The notes under the pieces were generated by a model that did not search any database, was not told where the DNA came from, and was given only the letters and a program-made list of their open reading frames with translations. From positions 1-37,945 of the forward strand of contig QFQM01000022.1 in NCBI GenBank assembly GCA_003243255.1: a stretch of DNA of 37,945 nucleotides, written 5' to 3'. This document shows positions 16,591-25,665 of the stretch, one piece after another. Within the stretch, counting starts at the first letter, position 1. Every line of letters starts with the position of its first letter. Source of the stretch: Flavobacterium psychrophilum (GTDB taxonomy: Bacteria; Bacteroidota; Bacteroidia; Flavobacteriales; Flavobacteriaceae). The position numbers and the translations under genes are program-made.

Positions 16591-18872
16591 TGTTCTTTAA
16601 TTTCTGTGTAACTTGGATTAAAACCTGCCCTGTTTAAATGCAGGTGGTCGTTATGCCTTTTTAAATGTGACGATTTTTTTAATATAAATGCTTTCTTGTT
16701 CAGTGTTATGTTATAACTTAAAAAAGACTGATAGCCAAATTTAACAAAAGCATCGATAAGTTTTTCCTGTCTTTCAACATCAAGATGGGTAGGATTAGCA
16801 TAAATGTTTAATGCATTCCCTGTTTTATCTTTTCTAAGGTATCTGAAATCTCCGGCAACACCATTTACGTGCGAAACGCTGGGAGATCCTGTACCATCAC
16901 TCGAAGTAAATCCGTTAAAAGTAACATCGGAATAGCTGCATTCTGCCAACGCCCCAATTATGGCTGCAAATGCTTTTGGATTCATATATTCCCTTGATGT
17001 ATTATCGGCCATTTTAATTTTCAGATCGCCACTTGAGTAATTTAGCGGTAATGGCACCTTTATAAGTTCGGTAGTACCGGTTCCCTGTAAATAATACCTT
17101 TCCCCTATCAGTTTATACTCTTTAGTAACTTTTGTTTCAGATCCTTTTACCCAGACATTTGCAGTAACAAAGTCTACAGTTGCAATTTCGTGCTCGGTAT
17201 TTTTGGCATCATGATAAACATACTTGTACTTTTTCTCGAAACCTTCCTTGATCTTTTTAGGAATATGTTTCTCTATCCTTCCATCGCTGTATGTGTGGTA
17301 AACAACTATATCTTTAGAGCTTACTTTTGCACTTGGCGGCGGAGTGGTACATGTAAACTGAGAAGGCTTATTACCCTCCCCTGCTTTAATACTTGTATTG
17401 TACCTGCCTAAAATTTCAGAACGCTGAATTTTACCGTCATTATCATTCTCTGTATCCACACTTTTATTCTGCCTGTACTCTTCAGTTCCCTTTTCGTAAA
17501 GAACATAATCATCAGCTTTGCCTACACCCTTAGGTGCAAAAACGTGCAGGTAAATATCTTCAGGGCTTTTGATGGATGCTTTTGCCGGCTCAAAATATTT
17601 TTTTACGTAATCGAGCTGGTTCACTTCACCCATTTTGGCAAAACGGAGTTTAGTTGCATGCAGTTTGGCATAGCCTGTACCCCTTGTAAATTCGCCAATG
17701 GCTTCAAGTGCTGCCTGGGTAAACTGTATAAGTCCTACTGCTCTTGATGTTTTTGTTCCATCACTTTTCTCAAGCCAAAAATCTTCAGCAGTAATATCTT
17801 TTACATCCTGAAGTTTTTTCCCCATTATCTGATGCGCTTTAAACGATCCTGATGTTTCTACATACATTACCGCCATAAGGCCATTTGCCATGTTCAAATG
17901 GTTATCAGGCCACAGTTCCTTAGATATCTGTAATACCTTTTTCCTGAAGTCACAGTTAACCTTATTACCCCAAACCAATTGTTCTTTTTTACAAATACAT
18001 TCGCCTGTACCATTGCCGTTTCCGTTAACGGTGGTAGCGGTTTTGCCGGTTTCAGGCATTGGATCAAGGCCAAGTAGGTTCCTTACCTTTACAACTGCCT
18101 GGTCAAACAATGCACCCGCCTGTTGGCCCAGTGTAGGTTCCTCTTTTTTAGGAGGGGCAGGTTTCGCCGGAGCTCCCGGACTCAGTACTATCTGTTTGTT
18201 TTCTACAGCCGTTTCTTTAGAATATGCTGTTCTGGTATTATCGGCTTCTACGAGCATATAATATTCATGTGTGTTCCCTTCAAGCCAGTTTTTGTTAGCC
18301 AGGGTCATCATCGCCGGTGTAAGCAATATTTGCTTCGATACCATACCGTTCGATTCTTTTACCTTGGCAGTACCCGACCATAGCTTTGTATTGTCTTTTG
18401 GGTAATGCCCCGTAGATGTCATGGTATCTCGCTCCCAAAGGCTTAGCCTTAGCGTATCTCCCAGCATATTTTCAGTGCCTATCTTAGCCGTAATAGACTG
18501 TCCGTATTTTGGAGGCTTAGAAAGCGTGTTTCCGTTAGCATCCTTAATCGCGATTGTCTTTATCTTTTTAGGCCCTAAAGAAGGTTTAATAATTATCCCC
18601 GGAGGTGCTTTTTTCTCCGGATTGTTAATGTAAGCTTCTATAAGTAACTGTTCTCCATACCATTTTTGAGGAAAACTGAAAGATACCCTTTTTCCTTTTT
18701 TAAGAGTTCCTTTCAACTCAACCCATTTACCACCAGACTGACGGAACACCTTCCATTTAATGTCATTATTGTTCGTTACTACCGTGCCCGGATAAAAGCT
18801 TTGTACCTCATAAAAGGCATTCTGACCTAGCAGGGGTGCTGTTGGTCCCGTTACGCGTTATACTCCTTTCAT
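16587..18872 (-). CDS. T6SS effector: putative dual peptidoglycan hydrolase, with ochre codon 5
   Basis: The frame from the GTG at 18749 gives 720 residues: beta-rich N-terminal repeats (1-185), a Pro/Lys-rich linker (190-205), a lysozyme/transglycosylase-like domain (~255-410; VMYVETSG with Glu298, then AVGLIQFTQAA), and a C-terminal M15/LAS-type peptidase-like domain (SHVNGVAGD with His627/Asp634, and DHLHLNR with His702/His704). Cutting both glycan and peptide is the inferred activity. The true N-terminus probably begins at the ATG at 18872, five bases behind the PAAR-like gene, because the same frame continues upstream as VTGPTAPLLGQNAFYEV. That frame carries TAA at 18858-18860 (MKGV-stop-RVTG). 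So the gene is nonsense-mutated, starts later, or has a sequence error. A PAAR-like gene lies upstream and candidate immunity genes lie downstream. Confidence 0.75.
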
Positions 18873-18877
18873 AGCTG

Positions 18878-19342
18878 TTAGTAATAATCGGGTGAATCGT
18901 CTTCTTTCATTTCGTTAGCTGAAACCAATGGATTTAGAGTTTCCATAGTTTCCTCTTTTGTATTCTCCATATTAGCATTAGATACTTCGGCTACCTGTCC
19001 ATGAAAAATTATTTTGATACAATCAGGACCTCCAACCGGACAGGTTGCTTTACTGTCTTCAAGCAGTATTTTACCTCCATTCTCTAAAGTTGTCTTCTCA
19101 TAAAAATTTTTCCATTCGGTTACCTGAGCCTTGCAGCTGCTGTTATTTTGCTTGGAGCAGGAACCAAAAGTATTTTTTTCAAATGTTTCTGCAATATCTT
19201 TATCGGTGGCTATAAGTTTCTTACTGCCATCCGAGTCATTTATATATTCCTTTTTATGTGTTTTTACCACAAGCTTGTCGGGCGCAGTGCCAAAATTGCA
19301 CTGGCACATAGCCCCATGGCAAACCAAATGTTTTTCTGACAT
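18878..19342 (-). CDS. PAAR-like protein (DUF4280), T6SS spike tip
   Basis: A 154-residue protein with the DUF4280 PAAR-like core. The opening VCHGAMCQCNFGTAPDKLVV is diagnostic, followed by a Cys-rich middle (FGSCSKQNNSSCKAQV) and the late ILLEDSKATCPVGGPDCI. PAAR-like proteins sharpen the VgrG trimer and carry effectors. Some 35 acidic C-terminal residues (KEETMETLNPLV...) are extra and may be a docking tail. The large hydrolase effector begins five bases behind it, so this is likely the carrier of that effector. Confidence 0.88.
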   Translation of the reverse strand: MSEKHLVCHGAMCQCNFGTAPDKLVVKTHKKEYINDSDGSKKLIATDKDIAETFEKNTFGSCSKQNNSSCKAQVTEWKNFYEKTTLENGGKILLEDSKATCPVGGPDCIKIIFHGQVAEVSNANMENTKEETMETLNPLVSANEMKEDDSPDYY

Positions 19343-19354
19343 AACTTTTCTGTT

Positions 19355-20146
19355 TTAGTTACCTCCGTACTTTTCCATTATCCTGAAAATGTATTTTCTT
19401 CCGTGATTTTCAAATCTTCCGTTTATGTTTAAAATCTCCATATTGCTGTTTAGCAAATACTCTGATGTGTAAACATCAATCGGCATTTTCGAAAGATCAT
19501 ACTCTTTTGTGTCTATCTCTTTTATGATACTCATGTTTCCGCTCAGAGAAATATTATCCTGAAACTTCAGCATCATATCGATTTCATAATTTATATTAAA
19601 GAACCTAATGCGTTCAACATACCTTTTTGAATAATCAAAAAAGGCTTCGTTGTATAACGGATAGAAATACTGGCTAATGAATATGTCTTTTTTTAGGCCT
19701 GCGAGCAAAGCATCTTTATCCTTCATAGCAGTATCTGTAAGGCTCACATATTTCTCAAAATTATCACCTGAATATTCCATTTCAAGCCTTTCTTTAACGG
19801 CTTTCCATTTTTCAACAATTTCAGGATGGTTATGTATATCAGTTACTACACCATTCGCTGCAACAATAAACTCAACCGTTTCCAGTGGTTTTCTGCATTT
19901 ATGAGCAAGCTGTTCCATCATAAGGTCCGGTTCAAAACCATTGATCTTAAAATCATTCATAGTCACCGATGCCAGATAACTGCCGTTATGATATACTTCC
20001 ACAACCTCTACATCTACGTTATAGCTTATTTTTATAATATCCTCCGGACTTTCTTCAATGGCAATTTCTGTCCTGTACAACTTTTTAAAGTTCAAAGGAT
20101 TAAATCTCAGTACATTTTCTTTGGCTAAGCTATTGGTAAGCATCAT
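19355..20146 (-). CDS. Unknown protein in T6SS cargo operon, 263 residues
   Basis: Not recognised. No signal peptide or membrane segment; mixed alpha/beta composition with a charged helical middle (about 110-140) and aromatic-rich strands after it (YFYPLYNEAFFDY). It lies 12 bases ahead of the PAAR-like gene and ten behind the 56-residue gene, so it is translated with them. By position it could be an adaptor or chaperone loading the PAAR-like/effector pair, but nothing in the sequence proves this. Confidence 0.75.
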   Translation of the reverse strand: MMLTNSLAKENVLRFNPLNFKKLYRTEIAIEESPEDIIKISYNVDVEVVEVYHNGSYLASVTMNDFKINGFEPDLMMEQLAHKCRKPLETVEFIVAANGVVTDIHNHPEIVEKWKAVKERLEMEYSGDNFEKYVSLTDTAMKDKDALLAGLKKDIFISQYFYPLYNEAFFDYSKRYVERIRFFNINYEIDMMLKFQDNISLSGNMSIIKEIDTKEYDLSKMPIDVYTSEYLLNSNMEILNINGRFENHGRKYIFRIMEKYGGN

Positions 20147-20156
20147 TCAACTACAA

Positions 20157-20327
20157 TTAAGCTTTTTCTCCTGTTGCTGTTATTTTTTTTAAACAGTTCA
20201 TTACCAGATTCTCTTTTGTTGCATCCATACGCATGTTTTCGGCATCTTTCTTTAGTACCGATGAGATCACCGTATACGATTTTTGTACCGTGACCTTCAT
20301 ATTAGCTGCTGTTTTAATTATTGCCAT
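20157..20327 (-). CDS. Small protein, 56 residues, T6SS cargo operon
   Basis: A 56-residue ORF from ATG at 20327 to TAA at 20157, filling the gap exactly between two operon genes (one base from the lipoprotein-like gene, ten from the 263-residue gene). It reads MAIIKTAANMKVTVQKSYTV and then a charged helix with KKDAENMRMDATKENLV. No family is recognised. The tight spacing and lack of a competing frame make it a probable real gene. Confidence 0.65.
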   Translation of the reverse strand: MAIIKTAANMKVTVQKSYTVISSVLKKDAENMRMDATKENLVMNCLKKITATGEKA

Positions 20328-20328
20328 A

Positions 20329-20844
20329 CTATTTATATAATGTGGTAAACTTTTGTTTTTTTATTTCAGCTTCTTCAGCAGGTATATCTTTAAAAAAAGA
20401 AGCCGCAGGCTGCAGCACTACTCCGCCGGCAGCCGTACTGCTCATAAGTGGCCTGTACAATACCAGAATAGTATCATCCTTTTTGCTTATCACTATTTCA
20501 TTTATCGGTTCACCTTTAATTTTACCATGAAGGTTATCTGTTTCGCTTATATAGTAAAAGGCATTTTTGTAGGATACATAAATAGTATAATATAAAACTT
20601 CCTGGTTATCAATATCAAAGCTCTCACCATTGTAATAGGCTGTGGCAATGGTTGTACCATCTTCTTTCATCATTTCAACATTTACTTTGATGTCTTTGGT
20701 AATTGCAGAATCTCCTTTTACGGTAAAAGCCGGTTCCATAGTATTTGTACAGTTTATAGTTAAAAACAATAACAGGAAAACACTAACTGTTTTTCCTGTG
20801 ATCGTGAAAAATTCCCTGATGTATCGAGTTGATCTTACTTCCAT
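20329..20844 (-). CDS. Lipoprotein-like protein, candidate immunity
   Basis: A 171-residue protein with a hydrophobic segment (VSVFLLLFLTINC) ending in a possible lipobox Cys33, then a beta-rich domain. The start overlaps the end of the caspase-like gene by 62 bases, a long overlap that suggests either tight coupling or a later true start; no better ATG is seen before the hydrophobic stretch. The position straight behind a putative effector fits an immunity protein exported to the envelope. No family recognised. Confidence 0.7.
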   Translation of the reverse strand: MEVRSTRYIREFFTITGKTVSVFLLLFLTINCTNTMEPAFTVKGDSAITKDIKVNVEMMKEDGTTIATAYYNGESFDIDNQEVLYYTIYVSYKNAFYYISETDNLHGKIKGEPINEIVISKKDDTILVLYRPLMSSTAAGGVVLQPAASFFKDIPAEEAEIKKQKFTTLYK

Positions 20845-21589
20845 TTTTATAGCAGTTCATTACGTTTGCCTTATCGTGTTCGCTCTTGATATGGTCAACA
20901 TTGGTGCCGTCGGCAGAACCCGCCATACATATCGCAACCTTACCTCTTCCTGCATTACCGCCTACCATATAGGTCTTGCCAACATTCCAGCCCATATGCA
21001 TACTTCTGGCAACACTTGTTACCCTGTAATCAGGAACAAAAGAAGGGAATGAAGAGGTCGATTGCCCCCAAACTGCCACATCTTTAAAGTTGGCAAGGTC
21101 AGAAAGGTTTTTTGCAAATATTTTATCCGGCTTATTCTCATTAGCAGAGTTACATCCGTAGACGACAAACTTTGCATTGTAAGATACCCAGTTAAACTTT
21201 ATCTGTTCCCATCCAGGCATAAGCATCTGGCTGTTATGAACAGGTTCCGGCTCTACAGACGTTTGGACTGTACCTATAGGCCCATCCAATCCCGAATGTG
21301 AAAAAACACCTATTTCACGGGTAAACGCTTTTGATTCCCCGCCATATTGATTAACATAATTAGATACAATCGTGATTACCTCTGCAATGTCCTGTATTGG
21401 CGGACAGTGCACTTTATGCTTTTCAGGGTCATACCAGCTACTTTCTTTTATAACCTGAAGCCTTGTTTGTGCTGCTTCTGCCATAAGATCATCCCCATGT
21501 GCATATCCGCTAACATAGAAGTACAGAAAAAGTTCAACCGTTTTTTCTGTCTCTGCTCCATTATATGTTCCAAATGCTACCGAAGTCAT
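20783..21589 (-). CDS. Caspase-like (clan CD) protein, candidate T6SS effector
   Basis: A 268-residue protein without signal peptide or membrane helices, 18 bases behind vgrG. Two spaced motifs resemble the His/Cys dyad of clan CD cysteine peptidases (caspase, CHAT, C80): GVFSHSGLDG with His98, and FVVYGCNSAN with Cys146 at the end of a hydrophobic strand. Later conserved-looking segments are DVAVWGQSTSSFPSF and MVGGNAG. I recall similar unnamed proteins beside VgrG in flavobacteria. Peptidase activity is inference; a structural cargo adaptor is the alternative. Confidence 0.7.
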   Translation of the reverse strand: MTSVAFGTYNGAETEKTVELFLYFYVSGYAHGDDLMAEAAQTRLQVIKESSWYDPEKHKVHCPPIQDIAEVITIVSNYVNQYGGESKAFTREIGVFSHSGLDGPIGTVQTSVEPEPVHNSQMLMPGWEQIKFNWVSYNAKFVVYGCNSANENKPDKIFAKNLSDLANFKDVAVWGQSTSSFPSFVPDYRVTSVARSMHMGWNVGKTYMVGGNAGRGKVAICMAGSADGTNVDHIKSEHDKANVMNCYKNGSKINSIHQGIFHDHRKNS

Positions 21590-21607
21590 TATATATCTTA
21601 TTTACGC

Positions 21608-23416
21608 TTAAAAAATATTAGATTTCTCTCCACTGTTAAAAGCCACAGTCTTAGCACTCTGCATCATCATATTCTCTTTGGTACTGTTCAGTGTCAGCGC
21701 TTCAGCAGTTTCAAGCGAGGTTGCCGACTGTCTTGTATAATCTTTTGCTACAATTTCTGTACGATTGTCAGACACTTCCATAATATCTCCCGATGCTGAC
21801 TGTACAATATCCTTAGCCGCCGAACTTGAGATTGTATTACCGGCGGTAAGCGTAATATTCTCCTGAGCATTCATAAGAATGTTTCGTGCATTTACCGTCA
21901 CGGTTTCAGGTGCGGTTATAACAATATTGCTGCCAACAGTATCAAAAAGCATCTGGTTACCGCTCTTGTCGGTTATTAATATGCTTTCATCTTCGGTAAA
22001 TTTTATAATATGGCCACTCCTTGTATGGATAGCCTTTATTTTATTAGTTTCTTCAGCATAACCGCTTTTTCCGCCACCGTTATACATGGCTCCAAGTACA
22101 AAAGGCTTTTCGGCATTGCCACCTTCAAAAGCTACGAGCACTTCCTCACCAACTTCAGGGATAAAATAGAATCCTTTATTTCCTCCAGTATGCGGATTTG
22201 TCATCCTTACCCACGGTGTGTTGCCTTCTGCCTGCCAGGCAAAAGATACCTGAACACGGCCAAGCCCTTCCGGATCATTGTTAGAAATTACTGTTGCGGG
22301 CTGTGTTTCGGCCATCGGTATACTATGTACATTACCATAGGGAGGCGATGCTACACCTTCGGGTACCGCGTCAAATGTATTGTGATAGTTACCCGATTCG
22401 TCGCATATGTGCATGATATCGGTAACTATATAATTTCCAAAATTCTGTTCCTGAAGTCCATCAAGTAAATTACCTGTAAGCGAAAAAGCCGGTTCTTTTA
22501 TTGCCACTACATCACCTATCCTTATACCTGTTTCGTCACTATCGCCTTTGGCAGTAACCAGATCGGCAGAACGTGAATTCAGTTGGGTGGTAACTCGATC
22601 GATCAGGTGAGTGCGTGAATTTCCTTCTTCCAGCGAATGGAAATACAGTAATGTAGAAGGATTTGGATACATCTTTTTAGAAGCTTCAAATATCGATTTT
22701 GCATATCCCTGCGCATTATAATCAACTTCAAAGGAATTTGCTTTTTGAGTATCTGCATTTGAAGGGTCATAACCCACATATTCAAACGCAAGCGATTTGG
22801 CCCTCATTTCTATATTGAATGAATGCAGTGTACGGCCATATTCCAGTGTAAAAGTTTTCGATTTTGGTTTGCCAAACTGAAGCTCTTCGCCATTATAATA
22901 CAGCCACTGCCCTTTTTTCTGGGCCATTCTGCATAAAAAGGCAAAATCACTCTCACTGTATTGTACAGTATATGGCAATGTAGCATCATTGCTGATAGAA
23001 ACATTGTTTTTAACATCAGAGTATTTGCTAAGCACGTCTTTGGCAATATCCGTTAGCGATTTATCATTAAAAGAGCGTGTATTGGGTGCGCCCTCCATCA
23101 GTATCGTAGGACTATAACCGTTTATTATTATCCCACCTGATGCCCCCGCAGTCCTTACCACCTGGGTCTCAGTAATAATGCCTTTAAACTGTAAAGGTGA
23201 ATCGGTTAAGGTATTCGACGGGTTGATTGAAATATCTATAGGTTTACCAACATAGTTTTGCGCTTTATCAATAGCCTGTTCCACAAATTCCTTGGGAAGC
23301 GGCTGCAAAAGCGAAAATCTGTGATGGGTATGCACTTTCTGGTTGATGACAAGCCTTGAAAAACGTGTGAGTGTTTCTCCTGCTATCTGAATTTTTATTT
23401 GGGTGCTGATTGGCAT
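21608..23416 (-). CDS. tssI: VgrG spike protein (TssI)
   Basis: A 602-residue trimeric spike protein. The gp27-like N-terminal part includes the segment YTVQYSESDFAFLCRMAQKKG (~168-188). The gp5 OB-fold is around 370-440, with GRVQVSFAWQ, TPWVRM, GFYFIPEVGEEVLVAFEGG and PFVLGAMYNGG. A repetitive beta-helix of Ala/Thr/Asn-rich repeats fills 470-600. There is no C-terminal effector extension, so cargo must be separate proteins such as the downstream caspase-like and PAAR-linked genes. The start MPIST follows two bases behind the TPR gene stop. Confidence 0.95.
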   Translation of the reverse strand: MPISTQIKIQIAGETLTRFSRLVINQKVHTHHRFSLLQPLPKEFVEQAIDKAQNYVGKPIDISINPSNTLTDSPLQFKGIITETQVVRTAGASGGIIINGYSPTILMEGAPNTRSFNDKSLTDIAKDVLSKYSDVKNNVSISNDATLPYTVQYSESDFAFLCRMAQKKGQWLYYNGEELQFGKPKSKTFTLEYGRTLHSFNIEMRAKSLAFEYVGYDPSNADTQKANSFEVDYNAQGYAKSIFEASKKMYPNPSTLLYFHSLEEGNSRTHLIDRVTTQLNSRSADLVTAKGDSDETGIRIGDVVAIKEPAFSLTGNLLDGLQEQNFGNYIVTDIMHICDESGNYHNTFDAVPEGVASPPYGNVHSIPMAETQPATVISNNDPEGLGRVQVSFAWQAEGNTPWVRMTNPHTGGNKGFYFIPEVGEEVLVAFEGGNAEKPFVLGAMYNGGGKSGYAEETNKIKAIHTRSGHIIKFTEDESILITDKSGNQMLFDTVGSNIVITAPETVTVNARNILMNAQENITLTAGNTISSSAAKDIVQSASGDIMEVSDNRTEIVAKDYTRQSATSLETAEALTLNSTKENMMMQSAKTVAFNSGEKSNIF

Positions 23417-23418
23417 AA

Positions 23419-24144
23419 CTATTCTGCTTTAGAAGTTGTAATTTGAGCTATGTCGTTAATTTTTGATTTCGCCCTTTGGTAATCGGGCTGTATCGCTAAC
23501 GCGGAATTATAATCCTCAAGGGCTTTCACCCTGTTTCCTGATTGCAGGTACAAATCGCCGCGGTTAGTCAGTATCTGGGCACTTCCGGGATTACAGCTTA
23601 TAGCTTTGTTATAGGCCTGTAGTGCTTCTTCGTTTTTATTGAGTGCCTGCAGCAGGGCTGCCTTAAAATTATAGCCGATACTCCATTTAGGGTAACGAAC
23701 GTTGAGTTCAGTAATCGTTTGCAGCGCATCCTGCAAACTCTTATTTTCTGCCTGGGCAGTCGCTTTATTTATATAGAACCATTTGTTATCCGGTTTAAGA
23801 CTGAGTGCCTCGGTAAAAGACGAAATGGCTTTATGGTTGTCTCCTGTAGCCATCTGCATTTTACCTTTAAAGTTCTTTACATCGGCATTAGCAGGATATT
23901 GTTTTTCCATCTCCACTGCTACGTTTAGTGCCTGTGGGTAATCTTTACTTTTTATAGCCTGTCGTGCCTTATCATTTAGTGCCTGAAAATTAGCCGGCAG
24001 CTGTTTTATCCTTGCTGAAAGCGCTGTGTTCTCTGCCTTAATTTCTTCAGTGTAGGCATTGTCAAGATCATTAACCGATACCTGTGCCTGTACTGAGAAA
24101 CAAACCAGAAAAAGTAATTGTATGTATGCGTATATCTTTTTCAT
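23419..24144 (-). CDS. Periplasmic TPR-repeat protein
   Basis: About 241 residues with a signal peptide (MKKIYAYIQLLFLVCF, cut near VQAQ) followed by five or six tetratricopeptide repeats, with motifs such as NADVKNFKGKM, KWFYINKATA, IGYNFKAALLQAL, SAQILTNRGDLYLQSG and ALEDYNSALAIQPDYQ. TPRs bind other proteins. I chose the ATG at 24144; the ATG at 24162, overlapping the previous stop (ATGGTAG), would add six residues and may serve translational coupling. It sits between a lipoprotein and vgrG, so it may be part of immunity or a periplasmic T6SS helper. Confidence 0.85.
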   Translation of the reverse strand: MKKIYAYIQLLFLVCFSVQAQVSVNDLDNAYTEEIKAENTALSARIKQLPANFQALNDKARQAIKSKDYPQALNVAVEMEKQYPANADVKNFKGKMQMATGDNHKAISSFTEALSLKPDNKWFYINKATAQAENKSLQDALQTITELNVRYPKWSIGYNFKAALLQALNKNEEALQAYNKAISCNPGSAQILTNRGDLYLQSGNRVKALEDYNSALAIQPDYQRAKSKINDIAQITTSKAE

Positions 24145-24155
24145 GCGTAATAAAG

Positions 24156-24725
24156 CTACCATTGTGGTTCGGCTTCATTTTTTATACCTAATGGCACAAA
24201 AACATAATATTCTTTATAATAACCGGTAAAATACTTATCGTCAAACTTTCCTTTACCGTCAGTTGTCACTTTAACAATAACAAGGTTGTCGTTTTCCACA
24301 TAGCCATATTTGTATTCAAATTGCCTGCGTGGCACTACAACACTTTGTATTATTATCCTGTTGTTTTCAAGTTTATAATACCCTTCAAAAAGCGTATTTT
24401 TTCGCTCCGTAAGATCTTTAGCTACAGCAGCCTGATAATCATCTTTTGTTTTAATCCTATTTTCAGGATCGAGCGTAAGATTACACTGCCCCTGAGTATA
24501 GAATTTATAGAAACGATGATCCTTAGGTTGTTTGGTAGTACCTCCGTTCTCATCAGCCCATATGCGATCCAGAACATAGACACCATCTGTCCTTAACGGA
24601 GATGAAGCACTAAGCCTGAAAGACTTATCATAAAAAGTATAATCTTCTTTTTGATAGACCTTTTGCGCACATGAGGAAAATATTCCCAAAAACAGCATCA
24701 TGACAACTATATATCTGTACAACAT
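24156..24725 (-). CDS. Lipoprotein, candidate immunity to toxin-23-like protein
   Basis: A 189-residue lipoprotein: signal with lipobox FSSC (Cys19), then a mostly beta-strand protein with repeated Tyr/Phe pairs (YKFYTQGQCNL, GYYKLENNRI, YFTGYYKEYYVFVP). No family recognised. It starts at the last base of the polymorphic-toxin-23-like gene (one-base junction), the usual place for an immunity protein. An alternative is a structural lipoprotein of the trans-envelope complex, since T6SSiii lacks TssJ and uses another lipoprotein (TssQ). Confidence 0.75.
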   Translation of the reverse strand: MLYRYIVVMMLFLGIFSSCAQKVYQKEDYTFYDKSFRLSASSPLRTDGVYVLDRIWADENGGTTKQPKDHRFYKFYTQGQCNLTLDPENRIKTKDDYQAAVAKDLTERKNTLFEGYYKLENNRIIIQSVVVPRRQFEYKYGYVENDNLVIVKVTTDGKGKFDDKYFTGYYKEYYVFVPLGIKNEAEPQW

Positions 24726-25663
24726 TAAAAACCTTTATTTACTGTTGCAGGACCATACTGAATTTCCCAATGATTAGCCCTTTCCGAAGGTATAAGATGA
24801 AAATTGATCAGTCTGTGGATAATGTCCTGTGAGTACATATGTCCACCACCTATCCCGTTAATACCATAATTACCATCCGGAGTCCTTAATCTGAATGAAG
24901 TTCTGCCCTGATTTAAGTTAAAGGAGTGCTGATCGGCTGTCCATGGAACATTATTCCTGCTTTTCTTCAGAAAGTCTGAATCCACTTCGCTGGCTGTAGT
25001 AGGAGTATAATCAAACATCCTGTCTGTAGTCCTGTCAAACCAGTTTCCGCTGCTCGACGATTTAAAATCTTCGAGGCTGCGTTCGGCGGCCAACCTGTCG
25101 GCTTCGTTGTCAGAATCGGTATCAGCAGTAAAAACATCACTGGCAATAATCAACTGATGGCTGCTGTTTTTTGCGCCAAAAGTAAAATTACCACCACCGG
25201 TCCACCAGCGGTCATAACCGTCGCTTATTCCAATCTTCTTAAAACCGCCAAAGTCATTGTACGTCTGAAAGCTAAAATCATCAACCCTCAATTGTACAAA
25301 ACCTACATGCTGATTCCTGTTACTGTTGTTAAATATTAGGCTGGTTCCTACAGTTGCAGAGTAACGATACCTGTCTTCCATACCGGTACCACTATCCAGG
25401 TGCAACGGGTAAATATCCATTGGATTACCCTTACCTGCTCCGGCAGTTACCTTTCCGGTTAAAACAGTATCAAAATGCCATTTGGATGAATCCTCTCTCG
25501 CACCCAACCCACCGTTATAAAAATTAACAGCAAGGTTAGCTCCGGGCTGTACAGGTCCCATTCTCCTGCTTATACCTACACCCGCAGTACCGCTCATGTA
25601 AGACTTGCCTCCGCCAAAGTGCCATGAAAGACCTGCAAAAAAAGTAGTTTCAAGCTCGTCCAT
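24725..25663 (-). CDS. Polymorphic toxin type 23-like protein, candidate effector
   Basis: A 312-residue protein lacking a signal peptide. The C-terminal half fits the bacterial toxin 23 (Ntox23) pattern as I remember it: FNLNQGRTSFRLRTPDGNYG, GHMYSQDIIHRLINFHLIPS and NHWEIQYGPA. The N-terminal half is Gly-rich and beta-like (FFAGLSWHFGGG, GISRRMGPVQPGANLAVNFYNGG). The toxin's chemistry is not known. Its gene is two bases behind a second Hcp gene and is followed by a lipoprotein, giving an Hcp2-effector-immunity module; loading through the Hcp2 ring is inference. Confidence 0.75.
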   Translation of the reverse strand: MDELETTFFAGLSWHFGGGKSYMSGTAGVGISRRMGPVQPGANLAVNFYNGGLGAREDSSKWHFDTVLTGKVTAGAGKGNPMDIYPLHLDSGTGMEDRYRYSATVGTSLIFNNSNRNQHVGFVQLRVDDFSFQTYNDFGGFKKIGISDGYDRWWTGGGNFTFGAKNSSHQLIIASDVFTADTDSDNEADRLAAERSLEDFKSSSSGNWFDRTTDRMFDYTPTTASEVDSDFLKKSRNNVPWTADQHSFNLNQGRTSFRLRTPDGNYGINGIGGGHMYSQDIIHRLINFHLIPSERANHWEIQYGPATVNKGF

Positions 25664-25665
25664 AC

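Noticed and set aside
17190..18383. Several plus-strand frames of 67-123 codons inside the effector gene
   Set aside because: They are antisense to a clearly coding minus-strand frame, lack recognisable domains and have Cys/Phe-rich non-protein-like composition.
22010..22468. A 152-codon plus-strand frame inside vgrG
   Set aside because: Antisense to a conserved VgrG region (OB-fold); no start context or family match.
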